A stretch of DNA of 64,000 nt from Piper betle. Lineage: Eukaryota > Streptophyta > Magnoliopsida > Piperales > Piperaceae. Both the position numbers and the translations under genes were made by a program. Of this stretch, positions 21,968-34,593 are shown in pieces. The stretch spans positions 1 to 64,000 of the forward strand of contig JAURVB010006392.1 of assembly GCA_033002965.1 (NCBI GenBank). The letters run 5' to 3'. Each line of letters begins with the position of its first letter. The stretch's first letter is position 1. The notes beneath the pieces are model-generated. The model saw nothing but the letters and a program-made list of their open reading frames with translations, ran no database searches and was not told the DNA's origin.

Positions 21968-24189
21968 TGTAAAACCCGTGACTCGAGTCATAGTTTTACG
22001 GGAGTGAACCGGTCGCAGCCCCACAAGCCGCGATGCCCTCCGTCGTCGATTCGCCACCGTTTGGGCCGAGCCGCCACCGCTGTGACCCTGACGACCACCT
22101 CCTCGCTGTCGCCAACGTTTCCCCCTTCATCCCGACCGCTGTCAAGGCCGGCAGCAGCCCCGATCGGAGCACGCCGCCGCCGCCACCCATTTTCAGCGCC
22201 GCCCGGGCTGCTTTGTTTAACGCCACCATCAGACCCAGGTCATCGAGCTGGTTCCAATAGACCCCCTAATTACCCCGTCCCAAACCATCGCCGGAAAACT
22301 GCCGACACTCGCCGGAAAACCGCCAGAACCACTGGAAAGTTGGATTCGTGGGAAATTCACCGGATCATCCGCTGAACGCACCCGGTCTAATCTGATCGGA
22401 CTTCGGACACCGCTAGGTGCCGAATTCAAGTTTCGAGCCATGAAACAGAAACCCTAGCCATCGCCAATTTTCGACGACACGAGGTATAATTTATTTTAAC
22501 TTAATTATTTGAAAGTATTGATTATTAGAATTGCATTCTAGGATTGGTGAATTGTGTGTTATAATAATATATATAAGTGTAGATTTGATTAAGGATAAAA
22601 TATGAAATTTGTTTGATTGAGTGGTGTTAAAAATGGAGGCTAAGAAACTAATTAGGGTAACTAGGTAATGATCATGATCTAATGCAAACTAGCCTAAGTA
22701 GACTTGCTAGAATTGATATAGGTTGATGTGTGTTGATTGATGTGTGATTGTGTTGAGTGTGTGTGCATGCTATAGGATGTGTGATTCATCATGCGGGCAT
22801 TAGCTTTTAGCTTGATTGTGTAGGTACGGTGTAGGAGCTCGCCGCCTAGGCGCGTGGACCCGTTTGGAGCTTCTACCAGGTCCGTTTAGGACTCGTTCTC
22901 TATTTTTACGCTACTCTATTGTGTATTTGATTTATCATGTGCAGGACGAGTTAAGTGGAGTTTTATCGGATCCCACTTAACTCGGGCCATTTAGCCAACA
23001 ATTTTTTTTCGGATTAATAACCCTCGAGGATGAGATCCCTCGAGTTTGTTTTCGAACTTCAGATCTAGCTCAAGTTGCCTTCGGGCCTATTGTATAAATC
23101 CCAACCCAGGCCTATATATGTATAGTTTTCGCGTTTTCGGTGAGAGATGGGATGAGGGTTACTTGCGGCCACGTCTTCAGATAGGGCGTGTGCTCGGAAG
23201 AGCGGGCTCTAGAGCTGGGGAGAACCCACTTCGTTCCCGAAGGATCCGGACAACTCCACCTTTGAGTTCCTCAAACCCGGAGAAGTGTGGAGGTTTACGG
23301 GTACTGTAATGCAGCGCATGTCTAGACTTGTGGTTCAAAGGGTACTGAAGGCGACTGCCTGAGAGTGCTCGGCCTTTGTGCTCAAGGCCAGGAGTAATAT
23401 GGAAGGTGCAGAGGGCGGTAAGGAATGAAATTTGATGCGAGAAGCGATAGAGAAATGGCCAAGGTATGAGAATGAGAAAGAAAGGGGACGCTGTCGACCC
23501 GAGTGGCGACGGCTCTCGTATGTGCCCTGATGAGAGTTCTTGAGGAAGTATATGGTTTTGATTCAACAGGAGAGTTTGCTCTCCTGTGCCAGATTGATAT
23601 TAGTTATTTTCCGGGCCGGTAACACTCGTTACTGACGGTTTTTCTATATATATGTAGGTGAGGAATGCGAGCGATGAAAGCTGTCGGGACTGCGGAGGAG
23701 CAGCACGGAACCGCGCACACATGTACCTGCCGCGTGTAACGTATGTATAATGATGGTGTGTTATTGTTATGTAAATGATAATTTTGATGTGTTTGCTTGA
23801 ATGAATTACTTGTTATGAAACAAACTGATAAATATGAATGAGTAGGGAGCCTTGGAGTTCAGACTCAGCTCAGGTAAAAACGAATGAGATAATGATTGAA
23901 TGTCATGGTAGATTGTTATGTGTTATCGTATTTTCATAAAATAGTATATATTTTCTTTTGGTTTCTCATTTGTTGTTTTGTCTTATTTTGCTTGTACATC
24001 ATAGCATGCATGTAGGACCGCGTTAGAACCCAATCGTTCCCATTCATGCATTTCATATTTGCATCTCCATCTTGAGATGCCGAGAGTAGATCCAGGTCGG
24101 CTTAACCAAATCTAGTAGATTAGCGAACGGTTCGGTCGCCGGTGACATTTCCGGGTCGGTTCATGGGTGAGCCGAAACGGGGTGTTACA
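21968..24189 (+). repeat. Solo LTR, family L
   Basis: 2222 bp starting TGTAAAACCCGTGACTCGAG and ending GGGGTGTTACA. Flanks GATTC (21963-21967) and GATCC (24190-24194) match at 4 of 5 bases. No PBS follows and no internal coding region is joined, hence a solo LTR. A GC-rich tract at 22010-22400 yields Pro/Ser/Arg-rich frames (123 and 75 codons) that I treat as LTR sequence, not genes; the equivalent tract in the copy at 48064-50975 has different frames. Confidence 0.85.
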
Positions 24190-24396
24190 GATCCTACTAC
24201 TGATACCTATTACACAAGAAAAAAAACCAAATAATAATAGTAAAAGTACCAATTAACACTCCTTAATGAAATTTTGCCCCAAAATTTACTTAAGGAAAGA
24301 GTTTTGGATATTTAGTCTTCATGATTGACTCAACCTCCCAAATGGCTTCTTCTAGAGCACTACTGCTCTAGATTACCTTCACCATCAATTGGTTTT
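24190..24396. other. Short spacer between two L LTRs
   Basis: About 200 bp containing a CTTAATGAAATTTTGCCCC stretch typical of sequence near gypsy 3' ends. Too short to assign. Confidence 0.3.
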
Positions 24397-24601
24397 TATA
24401 ACACCCCGATTTCGGTTAACCTAAGAACCAGATTAGAAATGTTACGATCGAGTCGAGTCATCTTTAAAGTTGTCGGTCGGTATGACTCATTCGATAAAAT
24501 TGATCAAAACAACCTTCTTGGTGTGATGAGAATGGAAGACATTGTCAAATATTCATGAAAATACATTAAATATAAATAAATTTAAGAAAGTAAAAACTTC
24601 G

Positions 24602-25138
24602 TGTAATGACCCAGCCCAAAGTGCAACGTAATAGGCTAAGTCATACCTTTTAAAATGGGTACCCCGGAAGTTAAAGATCTACAGTTCATTCCCACTTATA
24701 AACAGGATCTTCTCCCAGTAGGTATTAGATGTGGGACTAAGTTGAGGGATCTCACAATCCACCCACCTTAGGAAATTTCGTCCCCAAAATGCCTATTCTT
24801 GGCCCATTGCTAGCCCAAGCCCACGTCCTTTCTGGCCCGTGGCTGGAAGCCTAGCCAACATTTCTAGTCTTGGCCCGTTGCTAACCCCAGCCCACAACCT
24901 TTTTGGCCCGTGACCGGCAACCTAGCCAACGTCCCTAGTCCATCCCACCATCTAACACGGAACCAGGTCGGCTCTGATACCATTTGTAACGACCCGGCCC
25001 AAAGTGCAACGTAATGGGCCAAGTCATTTCTTTAAAATGGGTACCCCGAAAGTTAAAGATCTATAGTCCATTCCCACTTATAAACAGGATCTTCTCCCAG
25101 TAGGTATTAGATGTGGGACTAAGTTGAGGGATCTCACA
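24602..25138 (-). mobile_element. TRIM-like element, family T1, copy C
   Basis: LTRs 24602-24756 and 24985-25138, PBS complement at 24971-24982, internal region about 230 bp. Flanked by a perfect 5-bp duplication CTTCG (24597-24601 and 25139-25143), which fixes the element ends at TG..CA. It is inserted in the inverted L LTR, so T1 moved after that L copy. Confidence 0.9.
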
Positions 25139-26183
25139 CTTCGCTGAGCTCAAGTGTGTGTAGTGTTTATCTGTCCTTCTACCAAAGTCGACTCATGATT
25201 TGCAAGACATATATATATTATATGAAAAACATTAGTAATGAGTGTTACTTGTCCAAAAAATAACTAATAAAATCTGGCAAATAGGTATTTAGTTAACCAC
25301 GAAAACTTATGAAACTTCAATAATGCCTCACACTGGGGATAAACAAGCATACTTAAGCAAGTGACGGCTCGCATGTGCGACTCATAATCATATTCATACA
25401 TACACACAACGCTTGCGCCCTCACATCTTCCATATCACTTGCCACAGTACTTGAGTGGCAAAATGAACAAATAAGTTAGTGCCATATATTCTGGAAATGC
25501 GTTGCATTACGCAGTACCATCATACACCGCACAACCTCATGGTTTGAAGGAGTAATAGTGTGATTCATACATACCTCCATACCGCTAGCTCTCTTATTTG
25601 TGGAATCCATAAAAATACACGTACTCATATAATAGGCTTAGGAAAGAGGCTTGCATCATATATTTCTGGAGGTTCAGTTAGAAAACCAACAAGAGATCTC
25701 ATCATTGTAGTTTCATTAAACATGCGTAGAAAGCACAACTAAATCGCCCAACATCGGAGGGATGCAATAAAATGCCACTGATGCCGTCCTACGTATAAAA
25801 CACAATCAAATTCTATGCACAAGGAGTGAAGCAAGAGGGAGAAGTTCTACAGACCTATGGTCAAATCTCCAAGCATATCTGCACATCTACGGTGAACTTA
25901 AACTTTGAAACCTACATCGGAACCCACTATTAAGTAAAATACTAACATTTCTATATGATGCATGCTCGTGGCTCATACATCAATACATCATAATAAAGAA
26001 ACCAGTGCTAACAAGCCTACAACTAAACACCTGGAATAAATAACAAATAACCACACCCATAAATAATTAGGTAAATAATAAATACATAAACATCAACAAT
26101 ACTATAATCGTAAAATAATAATATAATTATATTATATAAATATACGGGTAAACATGAGTAAATATCAACATATATTTGTGTTA

Positions 26184-26184
<1 letters not shown>

Positions 26185-26226
<42 letters not shown>

Positions 26227-26246
26227 CATACATATATATATATATA
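26185..26246. repeat. TA/CATA microsatellite
   Basis: Uninterrupted TA run to about 26221, then TACA units, then TA again. A second short TA run is at 26353-26382. The minus-strand frame over it is an artefact of the repeat. Confidence 0.9.
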
Positions 26247-28049
26247 AAATAATTCAATAAATAAATAGTTAATACTCATTAATCATGAAAATTAATGAAA
26301 TAAAAAATACATAATTAAATACAAATACATAATAACATACACATAACGAACAAATATATAAATATATATATATATATATAATTTAATAAATATAATAAGA
26401 CTAATATTCATAAATAAATATAATATTAATAATATCAAATAATCATGAAAACATACATAATATACAATGAACATGTAAATAAAAATAAATAAATAATAAT
26501 GAATAAATAAATAAAATGAATAATTGAATAATTAAATAAAACAATAAATAGAGAAAATCATTATAACATCCAATCATGCTAGATCATATGAATATACATC
26601 TAAACTAACATCCAAGTTCTCAACTTAACGAAAGCGATGAAGAACGGACGAAAACGGTCTGAAAATGAGCTGAACGAGGCCAAACTAAGCTAAACCAGAC
26701 CAAACATGAGCTGAACCAACTCGTTATGGGTTAACTAAAAAACTAGGCTGGGTTGACTAGGTTGGGTTGACTAGGTGGACATGAACCGGACATGATCTTG
26801 GGCTCAGACTAGTAGACTCGAACATGGCTAGGAGGACACGGTTGTGAGCAGGCGGATGCAGTCGCAGGTAAGCAGGCTAGACCTGGGGCGGCAGTGCCCA
26901 TAGCTGTAATTCGCCTATGACGGCGTGATGGAGGATGCCGTCATCCGCGATTAAAAGGGGAGGATGGGGATGACAATGGTGGTGGCGGTCAGCAGAGTCC
27001 AGTTGTCGACTGGCCAAAAATGCCTGGAAAGTAGCGGTGTAGCCATTGGGTGCGGTGACGTCGCCGACGGCGATTGCAGCCATGGATGTCATCGTGGGTT
27101 GGTCTCAAAATGTAGATCATGGTGAGGGGGAGCTATGTGGGTGGTCGGATCGGCTGAAGGTGTCTCGCTTGCACGGGAAAAGACCCAAACGGTGGCGGCG
27201 GCGATGATCATTACTGATCAAAAAATCGATCGCCGATGGCGACTATGGCGGCGCCGGTGGTCGTGAGAGATACGAATGGAAAGCCGGCTACAAGGCAATC
27301 ACTGCCGTACTAAATGGGTACTTAGAGAAGGACCGTAGTCTAGCTAGCGGTGAGCCAAAGTGGTAGCGGTGGTAATGGTGTAAATGTTTGAAAATCATGG
27401 AAAATCCACTGAAAGGTAATTGGGTGGAAGATAAGGTTGAGTGGATAGCCTAGATCTTGCCACGTGGCATGATCTGGAACTCCAACAACTCATTGCCTAG
27501 TGGGATCCACCTATGGGTATATACAATATACATATGGATGGAAAGCTCGGAATCGAGACCATCCATAGTCGAAACTAACTAGAGCCCTAATAGTGACTCT
27601 ATAGGTAGGAATCAAGGCAAGAAAGGTTGAATGGACCTCGAAACCCTAACCACAATCAAGATGGGCCCATAGGGGCACAATCGAGTTATTTAAAATTCCT
27701 ATGTTGTATGCAAATAAAATACTCAAATAATACCAAACGGATGCTAAATGCTGAAACGACCTAGATTTAGACATAAAATCTTGGCTAACTCATAAAACTC
27801 ATATGTATACTTCGTGTATACACTGATAACTCATTATATACAGTATCATAACTGAAATTATCATATGCATGTCACGCATACTCAACCTCCATAACATGCT
27901 CATACGCCCGTCTGGGCTCCATACTCATATTTTAAAAATTTGTCTAGCCCGAGCTCGCTCGAACCGACTCGATACTGACCTGAATAGGGAAAACTAAAAT
28001 TGGCTAAAACCCTAACCCAAAAATGGGGTTATACAATTTTAGACCTTAA

Positions 28050-29440
28050 CACACTTCACCATAGTATCTAGAATCTCTAAGGGCTTCTCAACATATGACA
28101 TGTCCTCCTCAATATATAGATCCTTTTAGTCTATCTTATAAGATGAATCTCGAACATACTTCTTTAACAAAGATGATTGAAACAAATTGTAAACTGAAGT
28201 TAAAGTAAGTAGTAGAGCTGATTGATAAGCTACATCCCCCTCTGGTCAAAGTATATCAAAGGCCTCAACATATCTTAGAGTTAGGTTTGTAGGCTTGGCA
28301 AATCTAATCATTCTCCAGGTTGGTGATATATTAAGGAACACTTGATCCCCATGTTGAACTCTACTGGTCTCCTTCCTAAGTCCACTTACGATTTTTGACA
28401 ATCTTGAGCTTTTATCATCCTGCTATTGATCAGATCAACTTGTTTGTTAGGCTCCTTAATCAGTTTAGGACCTACAAGCACTGGATCTCTAGTGTCGAAC
28501 CAACATGATAGTGAATGACATAGTCTTCCATATAGTGATTCAAATGACACCATACCTATAGTGTACTGAGCGACTTTGATTCTATCAACTAAGTCATTTG
28601 AGATAGTTAAAGTTTTCAAGAGTGAATTCCTCTTGCACACTGGATTCACTTATATGATAGAGTGATCATCTTTTACTTTTTGGCCATAATGTTTGAAAAG
28701 TTGTCTACATAGATTTCAGATATGGGAATTGGCTACTTCATAAGCCTTTCCTAGATGATAGGATCTCATTGAAATCATGATCCTTGATAATCTCTAGTCA
28801 TCTCTTGTACATAGGTATAGGCCCTCGAATTTTGCTGCATATAAATAATGTCTCCACAATTTAAGTGCAAAACTGCTGCCATACTCCCAGATCATGGGTA
28901 GGATAAATCTTCTCAAATATATCTTTAATTTGCCCTGAAGTATAAGCCACCAATTTGTCGTTTTGCTTGAGAACTACTCTATATAACCTTGGAGCACCAA
29001 TAATGAATGACCAATCTAGATCCACACCTTGTGGTAATGTGAGGACCGATGCTATTGTCAAACAATGTTTCAATGTCTGCAAGCTCTTTCCCACATTCTA
29101 AATCCCATGTAAATTTGTTAACCTTTCTAGTCAGACAAGTGAGAGGAATTGCAATTGTGCAGAAATCCTAGATGAATCTTCGGTAATACCCTTCAAGTCA
29201 TTGAAAACTCTTAAATTCAATGGCATTCTTAGGCTAATTCCATTCCATATTTGCTACCAATTTTGATGGATGTACTGATAGCCATCCTTAGAAATAATAC
29301 AATCTAAGATTACAACTTCCTTCATCAAAAAATCACATTTGTGTGCCTCTCAATTCTCTGAGTGCTTATCTGAGATGTTCTTCATGGATTTTGTCCATTA
29401 TCAGAGTAGATTAATGTGACATGGTGTCTATGCAAAGCTA
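28050..29440 (-). pseudogene. Degenerate Ty3/gypsy chromovirus pol (RT-RNase H-integrase)
   Basis: Minus-strand reading from 29440 downward gives the RT connection (KFTWD..CGKSLQTLKHCLT), RNase H (VLTLPQGV, KLVAYTSGQ, EKIYPTHDL; 29094-28861), then a shortened integrase end (IGMVSFESLYGR, CHSLSCW; 28649-28386) and the VYNLFQSSLLKKYV block near 28180. This is chromovirus order and is similar in plan to the intact element at 10493-15007, but most of integrase between RNase H and the ALYGRP-like block is missing, and many stops and frameshifts occur. No LTRs could be joined to it. Confidence 0.8.
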
Positions 29441-29499
29441 AGGAAATCCTCAAGTACTTGTACTTGTGTAAGGTGAGGTAACTACTTAGCCCTTACTCC

Positions 29500-29594
29500 C
29501 ACTACAAATGTTCACTCGGTCCGCGATAGTGCAATATACGAAAGGTGGTTGTGTAGCACAAATGGTAGTAGTGAACATTTGGTCAAAGGTAGTG
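29500..29594. mobile_element. Possible CACTA-like terminus or small inverted repeat
   Basis: Starts CACTACAAATGTTCACT at 29500; AGTGAACATTT at 29570-29580 and GTAGTG at 29589-29594 form an approximate inverted counterpart. It leads straight into a 20-bp repeat array, as in CACTA subterminal regions. No 3-bp target duplication could be fixed. Confidence 0.3.
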
Positions 29595-29604
29595 CATCAC
29601 TGAT

Positions 29605-29700
29605 GACAGTTGTACTACTCGGATGGTGGTTGTGCTACTCGAACGGTGGTTGTGCAACTCGGACGGTGGTTGTGCTACTCGGACGATGGTTGTGCTATCC
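29605..29700. repeat. 20-bp minisatellite
   Basis: Four in-register units at 29621, 29641, 29661 and 29681 with consensus GGACGGTGGTTGTGCTACTC, plus a degenerate unit before them. Two to three differences per unit. Confidence 0.85.
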
Positions 29701-31590
29701 AGGTGCGAAGTCTGATCCTGATCATGTACGTCCTAAACCCATTATTATCTCTGGTATGTTTATCTCCCGGTGATCGGTCAGCTTCCACGTAGTTGGATTA
29801 GGTTATTTATCTACCCACCTCTCCAGTGTTGTTCATTGTCATAGAAACAAGATGAGTAACCTCTCATATTTGAAAACATACTATCAATCCCTAATGTTTC
29901 AGGGAAACTCGGATCAAAGAACATTATCTTATAAGTATCAATGAGATTTGGGTTGATCACTGTGGAAAAACCAGCCTTATTGTCGGCCAAGTGGGGTGCA
30001 TACGTGCTGTCAAATTGAAATAAATATGTTTCATGACAACTAGTGGCGTGCACTCACTATGTGAGAAAATTAATTTAAGATGATGGAAACCTGCTTGTTA
30101 AGAGCTTGAAAATTGAAATGAGAGATAACGTTCATCGTTAGGAGAAGGAAATTCTGCCCTGAAAACAAAAATACGAAAAACCCAGCTTGAATGCAAAAAA
30201 TAGACACAAATAAGACACGTAACACCAATTTCTTCTTTTATATCAGATGGCGCTAACGTTAAATATATAATGACCTTTTTGAGGAACATCATTAGGTTCG
30301 GATGTAGTGGTTATAACGTCCATCGGTATGTAAAGAGGTGGGGCGATCTGCAGGATAGAGGGGAGGGAGGATGCATAGGTTGGTGGTGGGTGGGTGTCTT
30401 AAATTAAGGATTGCCTTAAAAAATATTTTGATTTTAAAGATATTTTTTTATGAAATGAAAAAATAAATTATAGTAATCTATTTTTTATGTCATTTTGATT
30501 AGTTAAATACTTATAATAACAGATGGATTTTTTATCACTGACCTTTTGCCAACTAGCAAGTTCAATCATGGTTTTGTAGGGCCCAAACCGGCCATATATT
30601 AAATACCCCAACACCAACCCCAATCCAAATATGCATATAAGTAATTTTTTTAACTTAGACATGAATTCAACCTAAACCACCCGAACGAAACAGCACTAAA
30701 ATTAAATATATTATCATACATTTATATAAGAATACAAACAAGATAATATATTTTATGATAATTATTTTTATTTATTATGAAAATATAATATATATTTACA
30801 AGATAGATTTTATATATATAATATTATATAAAGAAAAACTTAAATTTAAAACAAAATTAAATATTTTATAGTTCAGAGCCTTATAGGATCTGGTCCTTAG
30901 AGACCCAAACCCAGACACGATAGAAAACGAACCCAGACCTAATACGGTTGAACTCAAACACGACCCACTAGGCCCGGTATGTGCAGTTCACACTGAGACC
31001 TTGTTCTCGACTCACCTTAAATGGGCCCAATGGGAGTTGTGTGACTGTACAGAATGGGCCTGAAGGGAATTAACATTTTATCCCGCATGCGTTTCCAGCT
31101 CATCCGTTCGTAATTTCGTTTTGTATTAACTATGATATATTTCCGTTAGCAGGTAGCATATTTATAAATGTAGAGAACTATGTAGATTATTTTTCTCTCG
31201 AAATTTTTAAAAACATTCAATTACATTACAATGGGTTAACAACCTTTTTCCATCAAGGCTTTCAATATGTGGCACTTGTGTAATATAATCTTGGAGCCAG
31301 AGAACTGATTGCGGGAATGGGAGGAAAAAGATGGTTTCCTATTCTTTTAAGCTTCTTCGTTGATAGAAGTGATAGACTAGCCCGTCGGGATTACAACACC
31401 AAAAATTAAATATAAAATTATTTGTTTAGGATGATTTGGTTGTATTCATGTTTGATGATGTTTTGATGATCTTTATGCAGTAAAATGGATATGAATATGG
31501 TTGTGATGAAATTTATGCATGTGTGTTAAATGTTTTTATTATGTTTATTTACAGGGTACAAAAAAACAAAATAAATTATTTTTAAATTTC
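29701..31590. other. Unassigned AT-rich sequence
   Basis: No frame above about 85 codons and no family signature. 30880-31070 is a GC-richer stretch with GACCCAAACCCAGACACG-type phrases, seen once. Confidence 0.35.
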
Positions 31591-32015
31591 AGTGCAATTT
31601 ACCACGGCAAGCAGTGGCAAATGAGATTGTTAAAACTTAGCCACTGCTTAGCCACCGCAACAAGCATGTATAATCTTAACTATGGGTTATCCACCGCCGA
31701 AGTGGTGGTCAAGCCCAACCACGGCTTAGCCACCATTTTGGCGATGTCTAAGTGTAACCACGGTGTAGCCACCGGGTAGCAGTGACTAATATTTGCCACG
31801 ACCGGCCATCAATCATCGAGTAACCTCGAAATTTTTTGCGGCAGATAGTCGGGGTTTAGATTAGCCACTGCAACCGGTGACAATCCAAATTTGGCCCCGC
31901 AGCAAGGGCAACGGTATCACTCCATGGTTGTTTCTGTGGCAACCATCGGTTGACTATGGAAAAATAGCTAATTGCCCAGTATTTAGTCGTGGCAATTAGC
32001 AATATTTTACTAGTG
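31591..32015 (-). mobile_element. CACTA-like element end with subterminal repeats
   Basis: The plus strand ends TTTTACTAGTG at 32015, that is CACTAGTAAAA on the minus strand, the form of a CACTA terminus. The 400 bp inside it repeat short motifs (TTAGCCACCG, GCCACTGC, CACGG) in the way of CACTA subterminal regions. The other end was not found; it may be truncated. An 86-codon frame at 31519-31779 is made of these repeats. Confidence 0.45.
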
Positions 32016-32018
32016 TTT

Positions 32019-33513
32019 ATTAGATTATGCTCGCCAATAAATTAAACGAGATCGATAAATGATAAACCCAAATGTCAATGCGATTTGAGTATCTAATCAC
32101 GATCTTTTCCGCAGCAAGGCTGTCAATTTTCACATAATAGTTAGGTATGGCTTTCATCAGTGCTGTCCTCAGAACATGGTTAGTGCTCTTGCTTCTAAGT
32201 ATTAATTCAAAAATCCTATCAATATCTGACTTCTCATATGAGTTATTGACAATTAGCATAACCAAATGTGTACTTGAAAAAGACCACTAATACGTATTAT
32301 TGTTTTGACATTGATATATGAACAGAAAAACCCACCTCCTGGTCGGCCAAGTGCGGTACAAGAAATTGAACAAAAAATGTTAGCAGTGACAGCCACTATT
32401 CGTAGAACATAATTTGAGAGGTTTCTTCTACATAACATAATTTAAGAGTTTGGAAAGCAGCTCGTACGCTATTGGGCCGATCACTTTCTACTCAACATAG
32501 CTCGCACTAACAGCTATATTCAACTAAATATGGTGGAGACTCCTTTCTGCTTCCCTAGCAAACAAGCATATGTTGTTTCGTTTTTCTTTGATTATATTGT
32601 TGTAAAAAGGTAGCTTCAAGACCAGAAAGGTGGCGATCATCATTTGGCTCGGGAATCTTGTGTTAATCAAAATATGTGAATTCCTCCCGTAAATGGAAAT
32701 TTAAAATATACACAAAAATACAAAATCACAGAGCAAATAATTACCAATACAAACCTGTTTTTGGTTTCTTGCACTAACAAAAAAAGGAGCAAAACCATGC
32801 AAAAATAAAAATAAAACTTTTCTCCACCTTCTTTTTCATGTCTTTGCCACGTCAAATTTCTATTTTTATAAATTATAAATTTATAAAAATTATAAATTTC
32901 TTGTTTATATTTGGAGATACTTGAAGGTTAACCTGTGTTAATTTCTTTTTTTTCCAGAAAAATACAGTGGAGAAGAAAATAATGGAGAAAATTTTTAGCT
33001 ATTTTTTTGGTGTGAAAAAAGTTATAGAAAATTAATACTTATTCACCTCCAAAAGCCTCTAAATACATTAAAAAAAACAGAATTTTTTTCCCTTCTTAAA
33101 ATTTTTCTTGGAGAAATAGGTTTTTTTTCCATGTCATTTTTTTAAAGTGTGGAGAAGAACTTTTTTTAGGGCTGTAAATCAGATACATCCTATCTTTTTA
33201 CAAAAAAAACAAATTATTGACCGCATTTCATTTTGATGCACCTAATTCTTAGAATTAACGGATGGCTTTACGACCTTAAGATCATGGGCATAGAATTAGC
33301 AAATGCTAAAATTATTTTGATGTTAGATGGAAGCCTAACATTCTTCTTTTTCAAAATAACTTTATCATATAAAACTTAAAAATGGACTTTCAGATAATAA
33401 TCCAGTTTGTATTTACTAGCATATCTAGCTACTAGTTAGTTTATGCGGATCCTGTACTTAATAACATTGAAGTTACAAGTTTTAACCCAAATCATGTCTA
33501 TATTTTTCTTGAA

Positions 33514-33582
<69 letters not shown>

Positions 33583-34590
33583 TCACCTTTGATGTTTTAC
33601 GTACTGAAGGTGATGCATGGGTCATATAATAAACAAAATAAATATAAAAATGAAAAAATCTCATGGTTGTGACTTAGAATGCACATTGTCGGCCATCAGT
33701 TTCCTTGTGCGTTTTAAGTTTCCTCCACTGCATGATCAGTCAATGGAACAGCTTGATCACATAATATTACATATATAATAATATAGAAAGTAGATTTTGT
33801 CAAATGCTTTGAACTTGAAAAAGAAAATGCTTTCTTTAGACTTGGCAAGTAGGCCTTTTATGTTGTCATTTCATACAAGTCAATTTCATCACTCATCAAA
33901 AGTTATTTTGTGATTATTTCCGGGCAATGGTTTAGGTTGTGTAATGCGATGAGCTTGTCTCTATTTGAGGTTAACTTTCTTTCCCTTATATAATTTATCT
34001 TGCTCTGTTTATAGCCGCATTAGTCATTGTCCGGGCCTAAACACCTAAATTACTTTTTAAAACATGTTAGGTAATTTTTAAATATTATAATCCCCTTGAA
34101 CTTAGCTTGTTGGTTAAGCAAACCCGCTATTTGTGAAGGGCCAATCCACATAATCCCCCGATGATATTGGGACTGTTAACTATACTAATTAGATGTAGTG
34201 TGAATATTCGCTTGTGTACAGCTACGTACTCATATAACATATAAATATTCGCTTGGGCTATTCCCAATCAAAAACATGCAAAAATCTTAATATAACACAA
34301 CAAGTTCTTATAAGTCACATATTGCCTGCAACAAAAAGATACCTGTGGATAGGTCTCATTGTACAGTTTCTTACAAAAGCCTAAATTGTATAGTGGGAAC
34401 GTAGATAACAGAAGATCGAGGCAGCTGGTAGCCAAACTAACACTTAGATTTTACCGTGGAAGCGGAAGCTTCTTAACAAACCCTTGAAATTGACAACCAG
34501 CTAGCGACTTCTTTACCTATTAAGTAGGAAGTCGTCAGTCACATATTCATAACAAAATCAAAACTATAATTGAAAAAAAAGACATGCCCC
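32019..34590. other. Unassigned AT-rich sequence with one microsatellite
   Basis: No recognisable protein, LTR or TIR. Contains the CT/TA microsatellite at 33516-33577 and several T-rich tracts around 32940-33170. Confidence 0.4.
33516..33577. repeat. (TC)n(TA)n compound microsatellite
   Basis: About 18 TC units directly followed by about 12 TA units. Confidence 0.95.
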
Positions 34591-34593
34591 ACA

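Larger units (their letters stand above)
24397..28035 (-). repeat. Large inverted LTR, family L, with nested T1 element
   Basis: Plus-strand start TATAACACCCCGATTTCGG and end GGGGTTATACA. Flanks GTTTT (24392-24396) and ATTTT (28036-28040) match at 4 of 5 bases. Removing the nested T1 element and one copy of its target duplication leaves about 3.1 kb, longer than the other copies; part of the excess is AT-rich microsatellite at 26150-26400. Shared blocks with the other L copies include the GATGCAATAAAATGCCAC region near 25760 and a GC-rich tract at 26860-27360. Diverged, non-coding. Confidence 0.65.

Noticed and set aside
22004..22375. Frame of 123 codons, Pro/Ser/Arg-rich
   Set aside because: Lies in the GC-rich tract of a solo L LTR; the matching tract at 48540-49010 does not keep the same protein.
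26023..26229. Hydrophobic Tyr/Ile frame on the minus strand
   Set aside because: Product of a TA/CATA microsatellite.
29500..32015. One CACTA element spanning both CACTA-like ends
   Set aside because: Terminal sequences do not match as inverted repeats and the flanking triplets (TCC and TTT) differ.
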